A stretch of DNA of 64,000 bases from UBA12481 sp942493265 (lineage in GTDB: Bacteria; Bacteroidota; Bacteroidia; Bacteroidales; UBA12481): NCBI GenBank assembly GCA_942493265.1, contig OW818688.1, positions 3,968,001 through 4,032,000 of the forward strand. Reading direction: 5' to 3'. Of this stretch, positions 1-7,953 are shown piece by piece. Below the pieces are notes generated by a model. That model saw only the letters and a program-made list of their open reading frames with translations, had not been told where the DNA came from and searched no databases. A program made the position numbers and the translations under genes. How positions within the stretch are numbered: the stretch's first letter is position 1; each line of letters starts with the position of its first letter.

Positions 1-438
1 CGTCGTATTATCATAGATGAACTCATAACGCTCCACGCCATCAGTATAAACAACACCGATAGATTTTACCAGTGAAGCGGTTGAGAAGGTTACATCCTCA
101 CCGTATCCGGTATCTTCTGAATTGGTGGCATAGGCGCGGACGTGGTAAACAGCACCCGGGGTTAAACCGGTTATGGCGCTGGTGAATGCACCGGTTCCGG
201 TGCCATCGGAAGTTTTCGAATCGGCAATCGTAGGATTAGCTGCTGTGCCCCAGCAAACGCCGCGTACCGTAACAGCGGAACTGCCTTCATCTGTGATGTT
301 TCCGCCAGATGTGGCAGAGGTTTCAGTTACAGAAGTTACTGATGCTGTTGTAACTACCGGGGGATCGTTTTTCTTGCACGAAGAAAATGGGATGGCCATA
401 ACTACGGCCAGTGCCAGAAGGGAAATCTGCTTTTTCAT
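1..438 (-). CDS. Partial exported lipoprotein with Fn3-like repeat
   Basis: The reading frame starts with ATG at 438 and runs off the left edge of the window, so only the first 146 codons are present. The N-terminus is a lipoprotein signal (MKKQ, a hydrophobic stretch, then Cys at residue 21 followed by KKN). Residues 33 to about 125 look like the fibronectin-III-like unit common in Bacteroidota surface proteins, with the phrases TSGGNIT, RGVCWG and YHVRAYATN. The substrate and role are unknown. It follows the sugar permease gene by 50 bp on the same strand with no terminator-like hairpin between, so it may be the distal gene of the ribosyl locus. That linkage is inference. Confidence 0.7.
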   Translation of the reverse strand, partial: MKKQISLLALAVVMAIPFSSCKKNDPPVVTTASVTSVTETSATSGGNITDEGSSAVTVRGVCWGTAANPTIADSKTSDGTGTGAFTSAITGLTPGAVYHVRAYATNSEDTGYGEDVTFSTASLVKSIGVVYTDGVERYEFIYDNTT

Positions 439-488
439 TGTTTCAGTGAATTAGAATTAAAAATATAATTAGTTTAAATTTAAGACCA

Positions 489-1505
489 TCAATTGCTTCC
501 GGCTATAATAATCATTGCCAAACCAGCCGTGAAGAAGAGGAACATCAGTACGAGCAGGGTATTAACTGCTTTGCTTGCCCCCTTGAACTCTTTCCAGATG
601 AATACACCCCATAAGGCTCCGATCATGGTGGCACACTGTCCCAGGCCGAAAGAGATGGCATAGCCGGCCTTATTGGCGGCCAGAAGGCTCAAAGAGGTTC
701 CCAGGGCCCAAATCAGTCCCCCGATCACTCCGGAAAGATGACTCTTGAAATTCCCTTCAAAATATTGTTTAAAGGTTACTGGTGCGCCCTCAATTGGTTT
801 TCTCATCAGATAGGTGTTGAACAGGAAATTGCTCACCAGCACGCCGATGGCAAAAAAGAAAAATGCAGCATAGGGGGTTAGTTTTCCTGCATCTGCAGTA
901 CCTGCACCGGTGCTTTCAGGATCAACGGCAATGGCACTGGCGATGAAGCGAAAGAACCAGGCCATCAGAAAACCGGCCACTACAGAAAGGACAATACCCT
1001 TGGTTGAAGTTTTTTTGGCCATAGATGCCAGCTTTTTATAGGCCAGTGCATCCAGGATAATAGCAACCAGCACAATAGCCATACCGATAAAAAGGAACAC
1101 CGGATCACCCTGCGGGGTGGCAATATAATTTATAATCACTCCCAGAACCATACATAGACCCACTCCCACCGGAAATGCGATGGCCAGTCCGGCAACGGAA
1201 ATAGCGGCTACCAGGAGGATATTCGAGAGATTAAAGATAATTCCTCCAATAATCGGGCTGATAATGCTTGAGGTACTCGCCTGTTTGATGCTTTCAATAA
1301 AACCCATTCCCTTGTCGCCATAGCTACCAAACGTAAGGCCGAAAAGCAATGAAAACAGGAGTATCCCCAAAACATAATCCCAGTAGAAAAGTTCGAACCG
1401 CCAACTTTTAGCGGCAATTTTCTGAGTGTTTGCCCACGATCCCCAGCAAAGCATGGTGATAAAGCAGAAGATGACTGCCAGTGTGTAACTACTTACGATG
1501 AACAT
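489..1505 (-). CDS. GRP/RhaT-type inner-membrane sugar permease
   Basis: A 338-residue protein that is almost wholly hydrophobic, with about ten predicted membrane helices and no signal peptide beyond the first helix. The N-terminal phrase CWGSWANTQK and the later LGTSLSLLAANKAGYAISFGL resemble the GRP (glucose/ribose porter) and RhaT branches of the drug/metabolite transporter superfamily. Bacteroidota members sit beside sugar kinases and import free monosaccharides. Here it closes a run of nine minus-strand genes that starts with ribokinase, so ribose or a closely related pentose is the best guess for substrate. Family membership is read from sequence character; substrate is inferred from context. 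A role in multidrug transport, the name often given to such proteins, is less likely here. Confidence 0.75.
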   Translation of the reverse strand: MFIVSSYTLAVIFCFITMLCWGSWANTQKIAAKSWRFELFYWDYVLGILLFSLLFGLTFGSYGDKGMGFIESIKQASTSSIISPIIGGIIFNLSNILLVAAISVAGLAIAFPVGVGLCMVLGVIINYIATPQGDPVFLFIGMAIVLVAIILDALAYKKLASMAKKTSTKGIVLSVVAGFLMAWFFRFIASAIAVDPESTGAGTADAGKLTPYAAFFFFAIGVLVSNFLFNTYLMRKPIEGAPVTFKQYFEGNFKSHLSGVIGGLIWALGTSLSLLAANKAGYAISFGLGQCATMIGALWGVFIWKEFKGASKAVNTLLVLMFLFFTAGLAMIIIAGSN

Positions 1506-1535
1506 GGTTAGTTGTATTAGTTGTTATTACTTGTT

Positions 1536-3098
1536 CTATCTGTGAAATTTCATAGCTGTATAAGAAATCAGTGCCGGCAAGCCGGCCATGAACCATCCAA
1601 ATCCTCCATTGCCTTCCCTCACGCGGTATTCATGAGCGATATCCCTATCGCGCAGGAGCATATGGGCATTGCCGTTCCCTTCCGGGAATTTGCCCGCATC
1701 CGGAGCATCCAGGTAAATGGCCAGTCGCTTCAGCTGCTCCCGGTTCAGGTCTCCGATCAAATCTGAAACCGGGATTTTCAACAGTACCGCATCACTCAGC
1801 GCACAGGAGCTGAATTGTTGCGGATTGGATGCTACCCGGAAAGCTTCCAGTGCTTCATCACCACAAGCAACCAATGCGCGGAAACGAAAACCCTGACGGA
1901 TACGCAGTTTCCCTTCCAGTTCAGGAAGAGCGCCAATCAAGCCATTAACTGAATTTACCGGCAAAAAAACCAGCAGCAGCGGGCACATACTGTTCTCCGA
2001 CACCATCCTGAAAACTGAAGCAGCAATAGCCATCCGCTCCCCGGCAGAAAAATTCCCGGCAAAATAAGCAACCGGGTATAACCGGTTCGTGTGACTGTAT
2101 TCCTCAGGTAAACAGGCAAATACCCGTCCCAGGCAGGAGCTGATTTCAAGCACCTGTGTATCAGGGAACCGGTCCTGGTCAGCGACCTGGATCCGATCGG
2201 CCGGGAATGGTTTCGACTCAAACACAGCACTGATAAATCGGAGTGCCTCCTGTAATGCTGAGGTCCAATAGTCAAAACTGTGCCCCCCTTCCCTCACCCT
2301 GAACTGATGAGGAATATTTAGTGTATGCATCAGGATGTGCAGCTCTTCATTGCTACGGCAAAGTGTTCCTTCCTTGTCGCCGTTATCTATATAGATATTC
2401 AGCTTTTTAACCTGTTCGGCCGGCAGGCCGGATAACACATGGAACGGACTGTTTTGCCGGTAATAGCCAGTAAGGCGCTCTCCCCCGGTTAATCCCTGTC
2501 CCCCGAACAACCGGCCCCATTGCTGATCCCACTCACCCGCATCTTCGGTCATGTATTGTTCATCCGTACGAACCGAAATGCTCAGGGGCACCGTTGATCC
2601 GAAAATATCAGGATATTTCAGGTGCAGAATCAGGGCCCCGAATCCACCCATGGAATATCCCATCAGCGACCGGTGACGGCTGTCGGCCCTGGTTCTGAAC
2701 AAACTGTCGATATGGGGCACGAGCTCCTGAACGAACATGTCCTGATATAAAAAAGTCCCTTTGTAGTCGTTTACATAATAGGTACGAAAACCTTCAGGCA
2801 TGATGAAAATCATCGGAACCGCCACTCCCTGTTGAACAGACTGATCGGCATACTGGGAGATTCTGCCATATTCCAGCCAGGCGGTTTCGTCATCACCCAA
2901 TCCGTGTAACAGATAAACCACCGGATAGGATTGATTATCTGCATAATAATTTTGGGGAAGACAGACTGAGAAATGAATATCCTGTTTTAGAATTCTGCTG
3001 GGCATGACCATGCTTTCCATAATTCGCAGCTGATCTGCAGCAAACAATTGGCCTGACAGGGGAAAGCAAAGTAAAAACAGCAGAATTCTCTTTTTCAT
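1536..3098 (-). CDS. Exported esterase with a second, decayed esterase domain
   Basis: A 520-residue protein with a cleavable signal peptide (about residues 1-20, ending FAA). Residues 30-290 form an alpha/beta-hydrolase of the putative esterase family (PF00756-like, esterase D/feruloyl esterase type). The nucleophile elbow is GYSMGG with Ser149, there is an oxyanion-loop phrase LLHGLGDDETAW, and the likely catalytic His273 lies in GGHSFDYW. Residues about 300-515 repeat the same fold but have lost the catalytic residues: the elbow reads ACGDEA and the histidine region reads GNGGFGWF. Catalysis therefore rests on the first half, and the second half may bind ligand or stabilise. It lies 7 bp after a paralogue of the same design and 30 bp before the permease. 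Natural ester substrate unknown. Confidence 0.78.
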   Translation of the reverse strand: MKKRILLFLLCFPLSGQLFAADQLRIMESMVMPSRILKQDIHFSVCLPQNYYADNQSYPVVYLLHGLGDDETAWLEYGRISQYADQSVQQGVAVPMIFIMPEGFRTYYVNDYKGTFLYQDMFVQELVPHIDSLFRTRADSRHRSLMGYSMGGFGALILHLKYPDIFGSTVPLSISVRTDEQYMTEDAGEWDQQWGRLFGGQGLTGGERLTGYYRQNSPFHVLSGLPAEQVKKLNIYIDNGDKEGTLCRSNEELHILMHTLNIPHQFRVREGGHSFDYWTSALQEALRFISAVFESKPFPADRIQVADQDRFPDTQVLEISSCLGRVFACLPEEYSHTNRLYPVAYFAGNFSAGERMAIAASVFRMVSENSMCPLLLVFLPVNSVNGLIGALPELEGKLRIRQGFRFRALVACGDEALEAFRVASNPQQFSSCALSDAVLLKIPVSDLIGDLNREQLKRLAIYLDAPDAGKFPEGNGNAHMLLRDRDIAHEYRVREGNGGFGWFMAGLPALISYTAMKFHR

Positions 3099-3105
3099 AT
3101 TTCAG

Positions 3106-4713
3106 TTATAGATGGTTTTTAAGATATCCGGCCGATTCAATCAGTCCGGCCAGGAACGAGTCGTGCGAGGAGGTTCCCTGCCGCACGCGGTACTCATGGT
3201 CGATTTTTTGCTTTCTTAAACTCATCACCAGGTTGTGGTAGCCTTTATGGTTGGCATCATCATCTACCCGGTCGAGGTAATAATCCACGGCGGAATTCTC
3301 AGCAACAGCCCCCGGCGGAAGATTCGCATCGAAAAGCATACAGGCATTGACAGATCCGGGGCTTGCAGAAACCAGGTCAAAGGCTGTGCGCCCGCCTTCC
3401 CGGTTGCCGATCAGGACCGTATGAGCGGGATCAGCCACTGTGCGGTATTCCGACCTCACCAAACCGATAATTCCATTTAGGGCAGATCCGGTTAGCGGTA
3501 AATCCTTAAGCGGGATTTCCACGATCAGCGTAGCGGGAATCTTACCGCCGGTCATGCATTTGTTCAGAGAAGAAATCAATCTGGCAGATTCTTCCATTTG
3601 TGTCCCCGGATTCCGGTCATGGAGAACCAGAATCATCGGATACTTCTCCTGACCGCCAGCATAGCTCTCAGGCACCGTAACACTGAAGTCAACCGGTGGC
3701 GCACCATATTGCCCGGCGAAGGTGCGACCCGCAGGTACCGCCGGTCCGAAATCAACTTCAGTAAGATCATCCGGGTAAGGAATGTTTTGAACAGCCATGC
3801 CGATATACCTCAATGCCTCAGGCAGTGACCGGTGCCAGTAGTCCCAGTTGTGGGCGCCGTTTCTAACACGGTACTCATGCTTAATATTGAGCTCACTCAT
3901 TAAACTGTGCAAGGCATCATTGGGTTCAGTCAGGTTTTCCTCATCATCTCCGCAATCTAAAAAGTAGCTTTGGCCGCTTAACGAAGTATCTCCCTGATTA
4001 TGAAAGAAATAAAACGGATTATGCTGCTTGTAATAATCTGTCAGCCGGGCTGTTCCCGACAGGCCAATGCCGCCAAATACAGATCCCCACTGGGAATCCC
4101 ATCCCGACTGGGGTTCGTCGATATATTGCTGATCGGTACGGAACGACATGCTTAGGGCAACACCGGTTTTAAAAACCCCCGGATTTTTAGCCGGAAGAAT
4201 CAGCGCACCATATCCGCCCATCGAATAGCCCATCACCGCACGCTGTTGAGGGTTTTTCAGGGTCCGGAAAGCTGAATCTATATATGGAACCAGTTCATTT
4301 ACAAACATATCCATATAGGGATAGTTGCCATTATATTTATTGACCCAATAGGTATTAAAGCCCTGTGGCATCACATAGATCATAGGAACTGTGGCAGAAG
4401 CATACAGATCAGCATAATAGGAGATATTTCCTCCCTGATACCAGGCCGATTCGTTATCGCCCATGCCATGCAGCAGATAAACAACTGGAAAAGAGGTGGT
4501 TGAATCCTCGTATTCTTTGGGCAGCAGAACGGCATATTTCATGGCCCGGTGGAATATCGTGCTTTGAAACGTCTGGTCCTTGAGCAGCCTGACAAATGGT
4601 TCCGGATCATCCGGTGGCAAGGTACGATCGCACCCCGACCACCCGGCGCAGAGCAGGATCATTCCCAGCGACAAATATTTGAAGCTTTTCAGGCCCCTTG
4701 CATACTCGGTCAT
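3106..4713 (-). CDS. Lipoprotein esterase with a second, decayed esterase domain
   Basis: A 535-residue paralogue of the next gene downstream. The signal region ends in AGWSGC, with Cys28 as probable lipidation site. The N-terminal esterase domain (about 50-310) has LLHGMGDNESAW, the nucleophile elbow GYSMGG at Ser164, and a His in NGAHNWDYWH. The second half (about 330-535) keeps the frame of the fold (YPMILVLHDRNPG; the ending HEYRVRQG) but the elbow is GNREGG, with arginine in place of serine. The start at 4713 overlaps the stop of the upstream ADP-ribosylglycohydrolase gene by 4 bp (ATGA), which suggests translational coupling. The expected site of action is the periplasm or outer-membrane surface. 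The family is clear; removal of acyl groups from ribosyl substrates is inference. Confidence 0.78.
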   Translation of the reverse strand: MTEYARGLKSFKYLSLGMILLCAGWSGCDRTLPPDDPEPFVRLLKDQTFQSTIFHRAMKYAVLLPKEYEDSTTSFPVVYLLHGMGDNESAWYQGGNISYYADLYASATVPMIYVMPQGFNTYWVNKYNGNYPYMDMFVNELVPYIDSAFRTLKNPQQRAVMGYSMGGYGALILPAKNPGVFKTGVALSMSFRTDQQYIDEPQSGWDSQWGSVFGGIGLSGTARLTDYYKQHNPFYFFHNQGDTSLSGQSYFLDCGDDEENLTEPNDALHSLMSELNIKHEYRVRNGAHNWDYWHRSLPEALRYIGMAVQNIPYPDDLTEVDFGPAVPAGRTFAGQYGAPPVDFSVTVPESYAGGQEKYPMILVLHDRNPGTQMEESARLISSLNKCMTGGKIPATLIVEIPLKDLPLTGSALNGIIGLVRSEYRTVADPAHTVLIGNREGGRTAFDLVSASPGSVNACMLFDANLPPGAVAENSAVDYYLDRVDDDANHKGYHNLVMSLRKQKIDHEYRVRQGTSSHDSFLAGLIESAGYLKNHL

Positions 4714-6293
4714 TGAACTAACGGCGCTGCATCCGGATTGGTTACATTAACTGGTGTATCGCTGTATATCACAAAGGATTTGAGGGTTATACGAAATTCC
4801 GGATCCGGATTTATCCATTTGATTTCGAGTTTATGATCCCCGTCTGTTAAAAGGTATTTATGGTAGATATCGTACTTTCGAATGATATAATCATAAGGCA
4901 TCCGCACCTGTTCAGTTTTTACCCCGTCGATATAAACATCCAGCAAGGCGGCAAAATCGCTGGTTGCCACTCCGCACCGGCTCTTCACATTCCCCAGCAC
5001 CACAATTCCGTTGCCGGTAAAATCAATCCTGATGCTTTCGTCCAGAAAGTCTTTCCTGACCAACAGCTCTCTGGCCGGGTACATTCCTTCAAACGACTGT
5101 TCAAACCGCAGGGTTTCGGGTATCTGAACCGGAATGTAAATGTTTTCGCCGGTCACATTACCACCGTTTTGCATAATCTGCTGCATCGCATGCTTATAGC
5201 TGAGGTCATAAATCTGATTTAACGTCAGATTGGAATACGGGAACTTCAAATCCTCAACTTTCTCAATGGCAGGTTTCCAGCTGGCAGGGATATTCCTGTA
5301 TCCAAGCACAACGCCCAGTATCCCCGCGGCTGTGGCCGGATTACAGTCTGAATCCTGTCCGCACCTGGTGGAAATATCCATGGTCCTGAAAAAATCCTTT
5401 TCACCATACAAAAGCCCCATCACCACATAGGCGGCATTTACCCCGGCATCAATATTAAAGGCATTGAATACACCTTCAGGACAACCTTTCTCCGAGGTAT
5501 GCTTCTTTTCGAACTCAAACCAGCATTGCTTCCAGTCGTCAGGAAATTGCCGATGCCATTTAATCACATCACTGATAGCCTGATGGAACCGGCTTTTTTC
5601 AGGCACCGGCTTTAATCCGGTTGACACAATGAATTCAATGTCATCCGAAATAAAGGCCGTGGCATACATGGCGGCCATGAAAACACCGCCATACCATCCA
5701 TCGCCGTAATTCATGATATGGCCGGTACGGTCGCAGATTTCAGAGGCTGCATTGATCAGTCCGGGCGACATCATGCCTGCAAAATCGGCTTCAATCTGAA
5801 AATCAATATCATCCGCATGAGGATTATTCATCCAGTGGCCCGAAGCCGGTGGCATGATCCCGTTCAATATGTTATATCGGGCAGCCTGGTTGGCGTGCCA
5901 CAATTTGTAATCATCCTTTGCAAAGGAGATGGCAAAGGAATCTGCAGGTGCATTCAATCCCACCCGCTCAAGTACTTCAACAAAAGTAAGATCCATATAT
6001 ACATCGTCATATAAACCCGGATCCGCTTCAAAAATGTCTTTTATATATTCGTCATACCACACCATGGGCTGGTAATCCTGGATCATGGTACCCTTGAATT
6101 TGAACTCTGTTGGTCCCCCGAAGGTACATCCGATGGTTTGACCTGCCCAGCCCCCTCTGATCTTATCTTTAAGCTGACTTACCGACAGTGTTGCTTTGGC
6201 CGGGAGTACAGTGGCCTGCTTCCGGTTTTCACCGCAGGAAACGATCAGCATCCATGCGGCCAGTGGAATAAGATATTTTGTAACAGCGATCAT
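4710..6293 (-). CDS. Lipoprotein, ADP-ribosylglycohydrolase family (paralogue 3)
   Basis: A 527-residue protein with a lipoprotein signal (LIVSC, Cys20). The ADP-ribosylglycohydrolase fold (DraG/ARH, PF03747-like) spans about 40-380. GGWAGQTIGCTFGGPTEF is the family's N-terminal glycine-rich motif. DDVYMD at 96-101 matches the first metal-binding Asp pair, and CGQDSDCNPATAAG matches the second metal site (DxD). HADDIDFQIEADF is a further acidic cluster shared with paralogue 2. The C-terminal 130 residues look like a beta-sandwich (ALLDVYIDG, HKLEIKWINPD). Known family members use two Mg ions to cleave ribosyl N- or O-glycosidic bonds. Stop and start overlap by 4 bp with both neighbours (6290-6293 and 4710-4713). 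The exact substrate is not shown by the sequence. Confidence 0.82.
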   Translation of the reverse strand: MIAVTKYLIPLAAWMLIVSCGENRKQATVLPAKATLSVSQLKDKIRGGWAGQTIGCTFGGPTEFKFKGTMIQDYQPMVWYDEYIKDIFEADPGLYDDVYMDLTFVEVLERVGLNAPADSFAISFAKDDYKLWHANQAARYNILNGIMPPASGHWMNNPHADDIDFQIEADFAGMMSPGLINAASEICDRTGHIMNYGDGWYGGVFMAAMYATAFISDDIEFIVSTGLKPVPEKSRFHQAISDVIKWHRQFPDDWKQCWFEFEKKHTSEKGCPEGVFNAFNIDAGVNAAYVVMGLLYGEKDFFRTMDISTRCGQDSDCNPATAAGILGVVLGYRNIPASWKPAIEKVEDLKFPYSNLTLNQIYDLSYKHAMQQIMQNGGNVTGENIYIPVQIPETLRFEQSFEGMYPARELLVRKDFLDESIRIDFTGNGIVVLGNVKSRCGVATSDFAALLDVYIDGVKTEQVRMPYDYIIRKYDIYHKYLLTDGDHKLEIKWINPDPEFRITLKSFVIYSDTPVNVTNPDAAPLVQ

Positions 6294-7939
6294 TGTACGG
6301 AGTTTTGAGGCAGATTACTTACCGGTTGATTTTCAGAATAGATTACAATGTCATTAATCCTGATCTCATATATGGACTGAGGGTTCAACCATTTCAAAGT
6401 GACATTATGCTTACCTTCAGCCAATTGGTACTTCCATGCGGGTTCGAGTCGCCTGGAGGTGTTCTTCATCGGAAGCAAAATCTTTTCATCGAATTTTCCA
6501 TCGATATACATCTCAAGTTCAGCCACATAAGGATCATCGGGCTCAGCCAGTCCAAAAACTTCCGACCCTACCCTCTTCGAAACCCGGTCGATATAATCCT
6601 GATCGATTTTCGAATTTTTAACCAGATTGCCATAAAAAATGAAGCCGTTACCAATAAAATCGTACGACAGCTCACCTGTAAACGACTTATCGAACCGATC
6701 GCGGAAAGTGGGGTAAGTCCGTTCAAAATTCTGTTCAAAGGCAACCGCAACCGGCTCTGCAAAAGGTATCCGGAGGGTATCGCCGTTCACTGATCCACCC
6801 TCCAGTTTAATTACGCCCAAAGCATGTTTAAAACTCAGATCGTATGCGGTGCTCAGGGATACAGGTATCCCCTCAAACTTCAACTGCTCAATCTCCTGCA
6901 GCGGCTTCAGCCAGAAATCCGGAATATTTGAATAACCGGTCATCACACCCAGCACACCGCCTACAGTTGCAGGATTACAATCCGAATCCTGACCGCAGCG
7001 GGCGGCGATATCCACAGACCGGGTAAAATTGCCATTGCCGTACAGGAGACCGATTGCCACGTAGGCGGAGTTGATTTTCGCATCGATATTAAAGGAGAGA
7101 AATACTCCTTTCGGGCACCCAACATCCCCGTTCCACTTGTTTTGCAGCTCGGACCAGGTTGCTTTCCAGTCGTTTGGATATTTCTTGTGCCATTGAATCA
7201 CATCGGTGATGCAGTTGTGGAAACCTGTTCCGGCTGGTATGGTTTTTATTGCGCCCTCAACGATGCTTGCAGCATCATCAAACACAAAGGCAAGGGAATA
7301 GAGGGCCGATACAAAAACACCGCCATACCAGCCATCTCCGCTGTTCATGATGTGTCCCACACGATTGGCGATTTCCGTTGCGCGGTTAACCATTCCCGGA
7401 GCCATCAGCCCGATAAAGTCAGCCTCTATCTGAAAATCGAGGTCATCAGCATGGGGATTATTTTTCCAGTAACCTGATTTCGGAGGCATTATGCCTTTCA
7501 GGATATTATACCTTGAAGCCTGGTTGGCATGAGCCAGGTGATAAGCTGTGCCGGCCCAATGATTCGCTATGGTATCCATCGGAACATCAAGACCGTATTT
7601 CTCAAAAACATTCACAAAATTCAGGTCGGTATAAATATCATCGAATAACCCGGGCTTTTTGTCCCACCAGTATTTCACATAGCCTTCGCGCCATGGAATA
7701 TTCTGATAATCCGGAATAATGGATCCCTGATACTTAAATTCCACGGGAGCTCCATACACCACACCGATCGTTTGTCCCGCCCATCCGCCTTTGATTTTGT
7801 CCTGCAGCTGCGACCGGGTAAATGTGGTTGCGGTTGCCGGTTGATCATTATTCGAACCGGCATTGCAGCTAGCCATAAAAACCAATCCTGCGGTAACGGA
7901 AAGGACAGATGAAAAGAACCGTAAAATATTACAACTCAT
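6290..7939 (-). CDS. Lipoprotein, ADP-ribosylglycohydrolase family (paralogue 2)
   Basis: A 549-residue close paralogue of the gene downstream. The lipoprotein signal ends FMASC with Cys25. The hydrolase domain covers about 42-390: GGWAGQTIGVVYGAPVEF, the Asp pair in DDIYTD at 100-105, HADDLDFQIEADF at 163-175, and CGQDSDCNPATVGG at 315-328 as the second metal site. All candidate metal ligands are kept, so it should be catalytically competent. A C-terminal sandwich follows (ELEMYIDGKFDEK, HNVTLKWLNPQS). The gene begins 14 bp after the stop of the larger paralogue and overlaps the next gene by ATGA. Having two near-duplicates side by side suggests slightly different substrates or locations, or recent duplication. 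Function is inferred from the family only. Confidence 0.82.
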   Translation of the reverse strand: MSCNILRFFSSVLSVTAGLVFMASCNAGSNNDQPATATTFTRSQLQDKIKGGWAGQTIGVVYGAPVEFKYQGSIIPDYQNIPWREGYVKYWWDKKPGLFDDIYTDLNFVNVFEKYGLDVPMDTIANHWAGTAYHLAHANQASRYNILKGIMPPKSGYWKNNPHADDLDFQIEADFIGLMAPGMVNRATEIANRVGHIMNSGDGWYGGVFVSALYSLAFVFDDAASIVEGAIKTIPAGTGFHNCITDVIQWHKKYPNDWKATWSELQNKWNGDVGCPKGVFLSFNIDAKINSAYVAIGLLYGNGNFTRSVDIAARCGQDSDCNPATVGGVLGVMTGYSNIPDFWLKPLQEIEQLKFEGIPVSLSTAYDLSFKHALGVIKLEGGSVNGDTLRIPFAEPVAVAFEQNFERTYPTFRDRFDKSFTGELSYDFIGNGFIFYGNLVKNSKIDQDYIDRVSKRVGSEVFGLAEPDDPYVAELEMYIDGKFDEKILLPMKNTSRRLEPAWKYQLAEGKHNVTLKWLNPQSIYEIRINDIVIYSENQPVSNLPQNSVQ

Positions 7940-7953
7940 TATTTATCATTATT

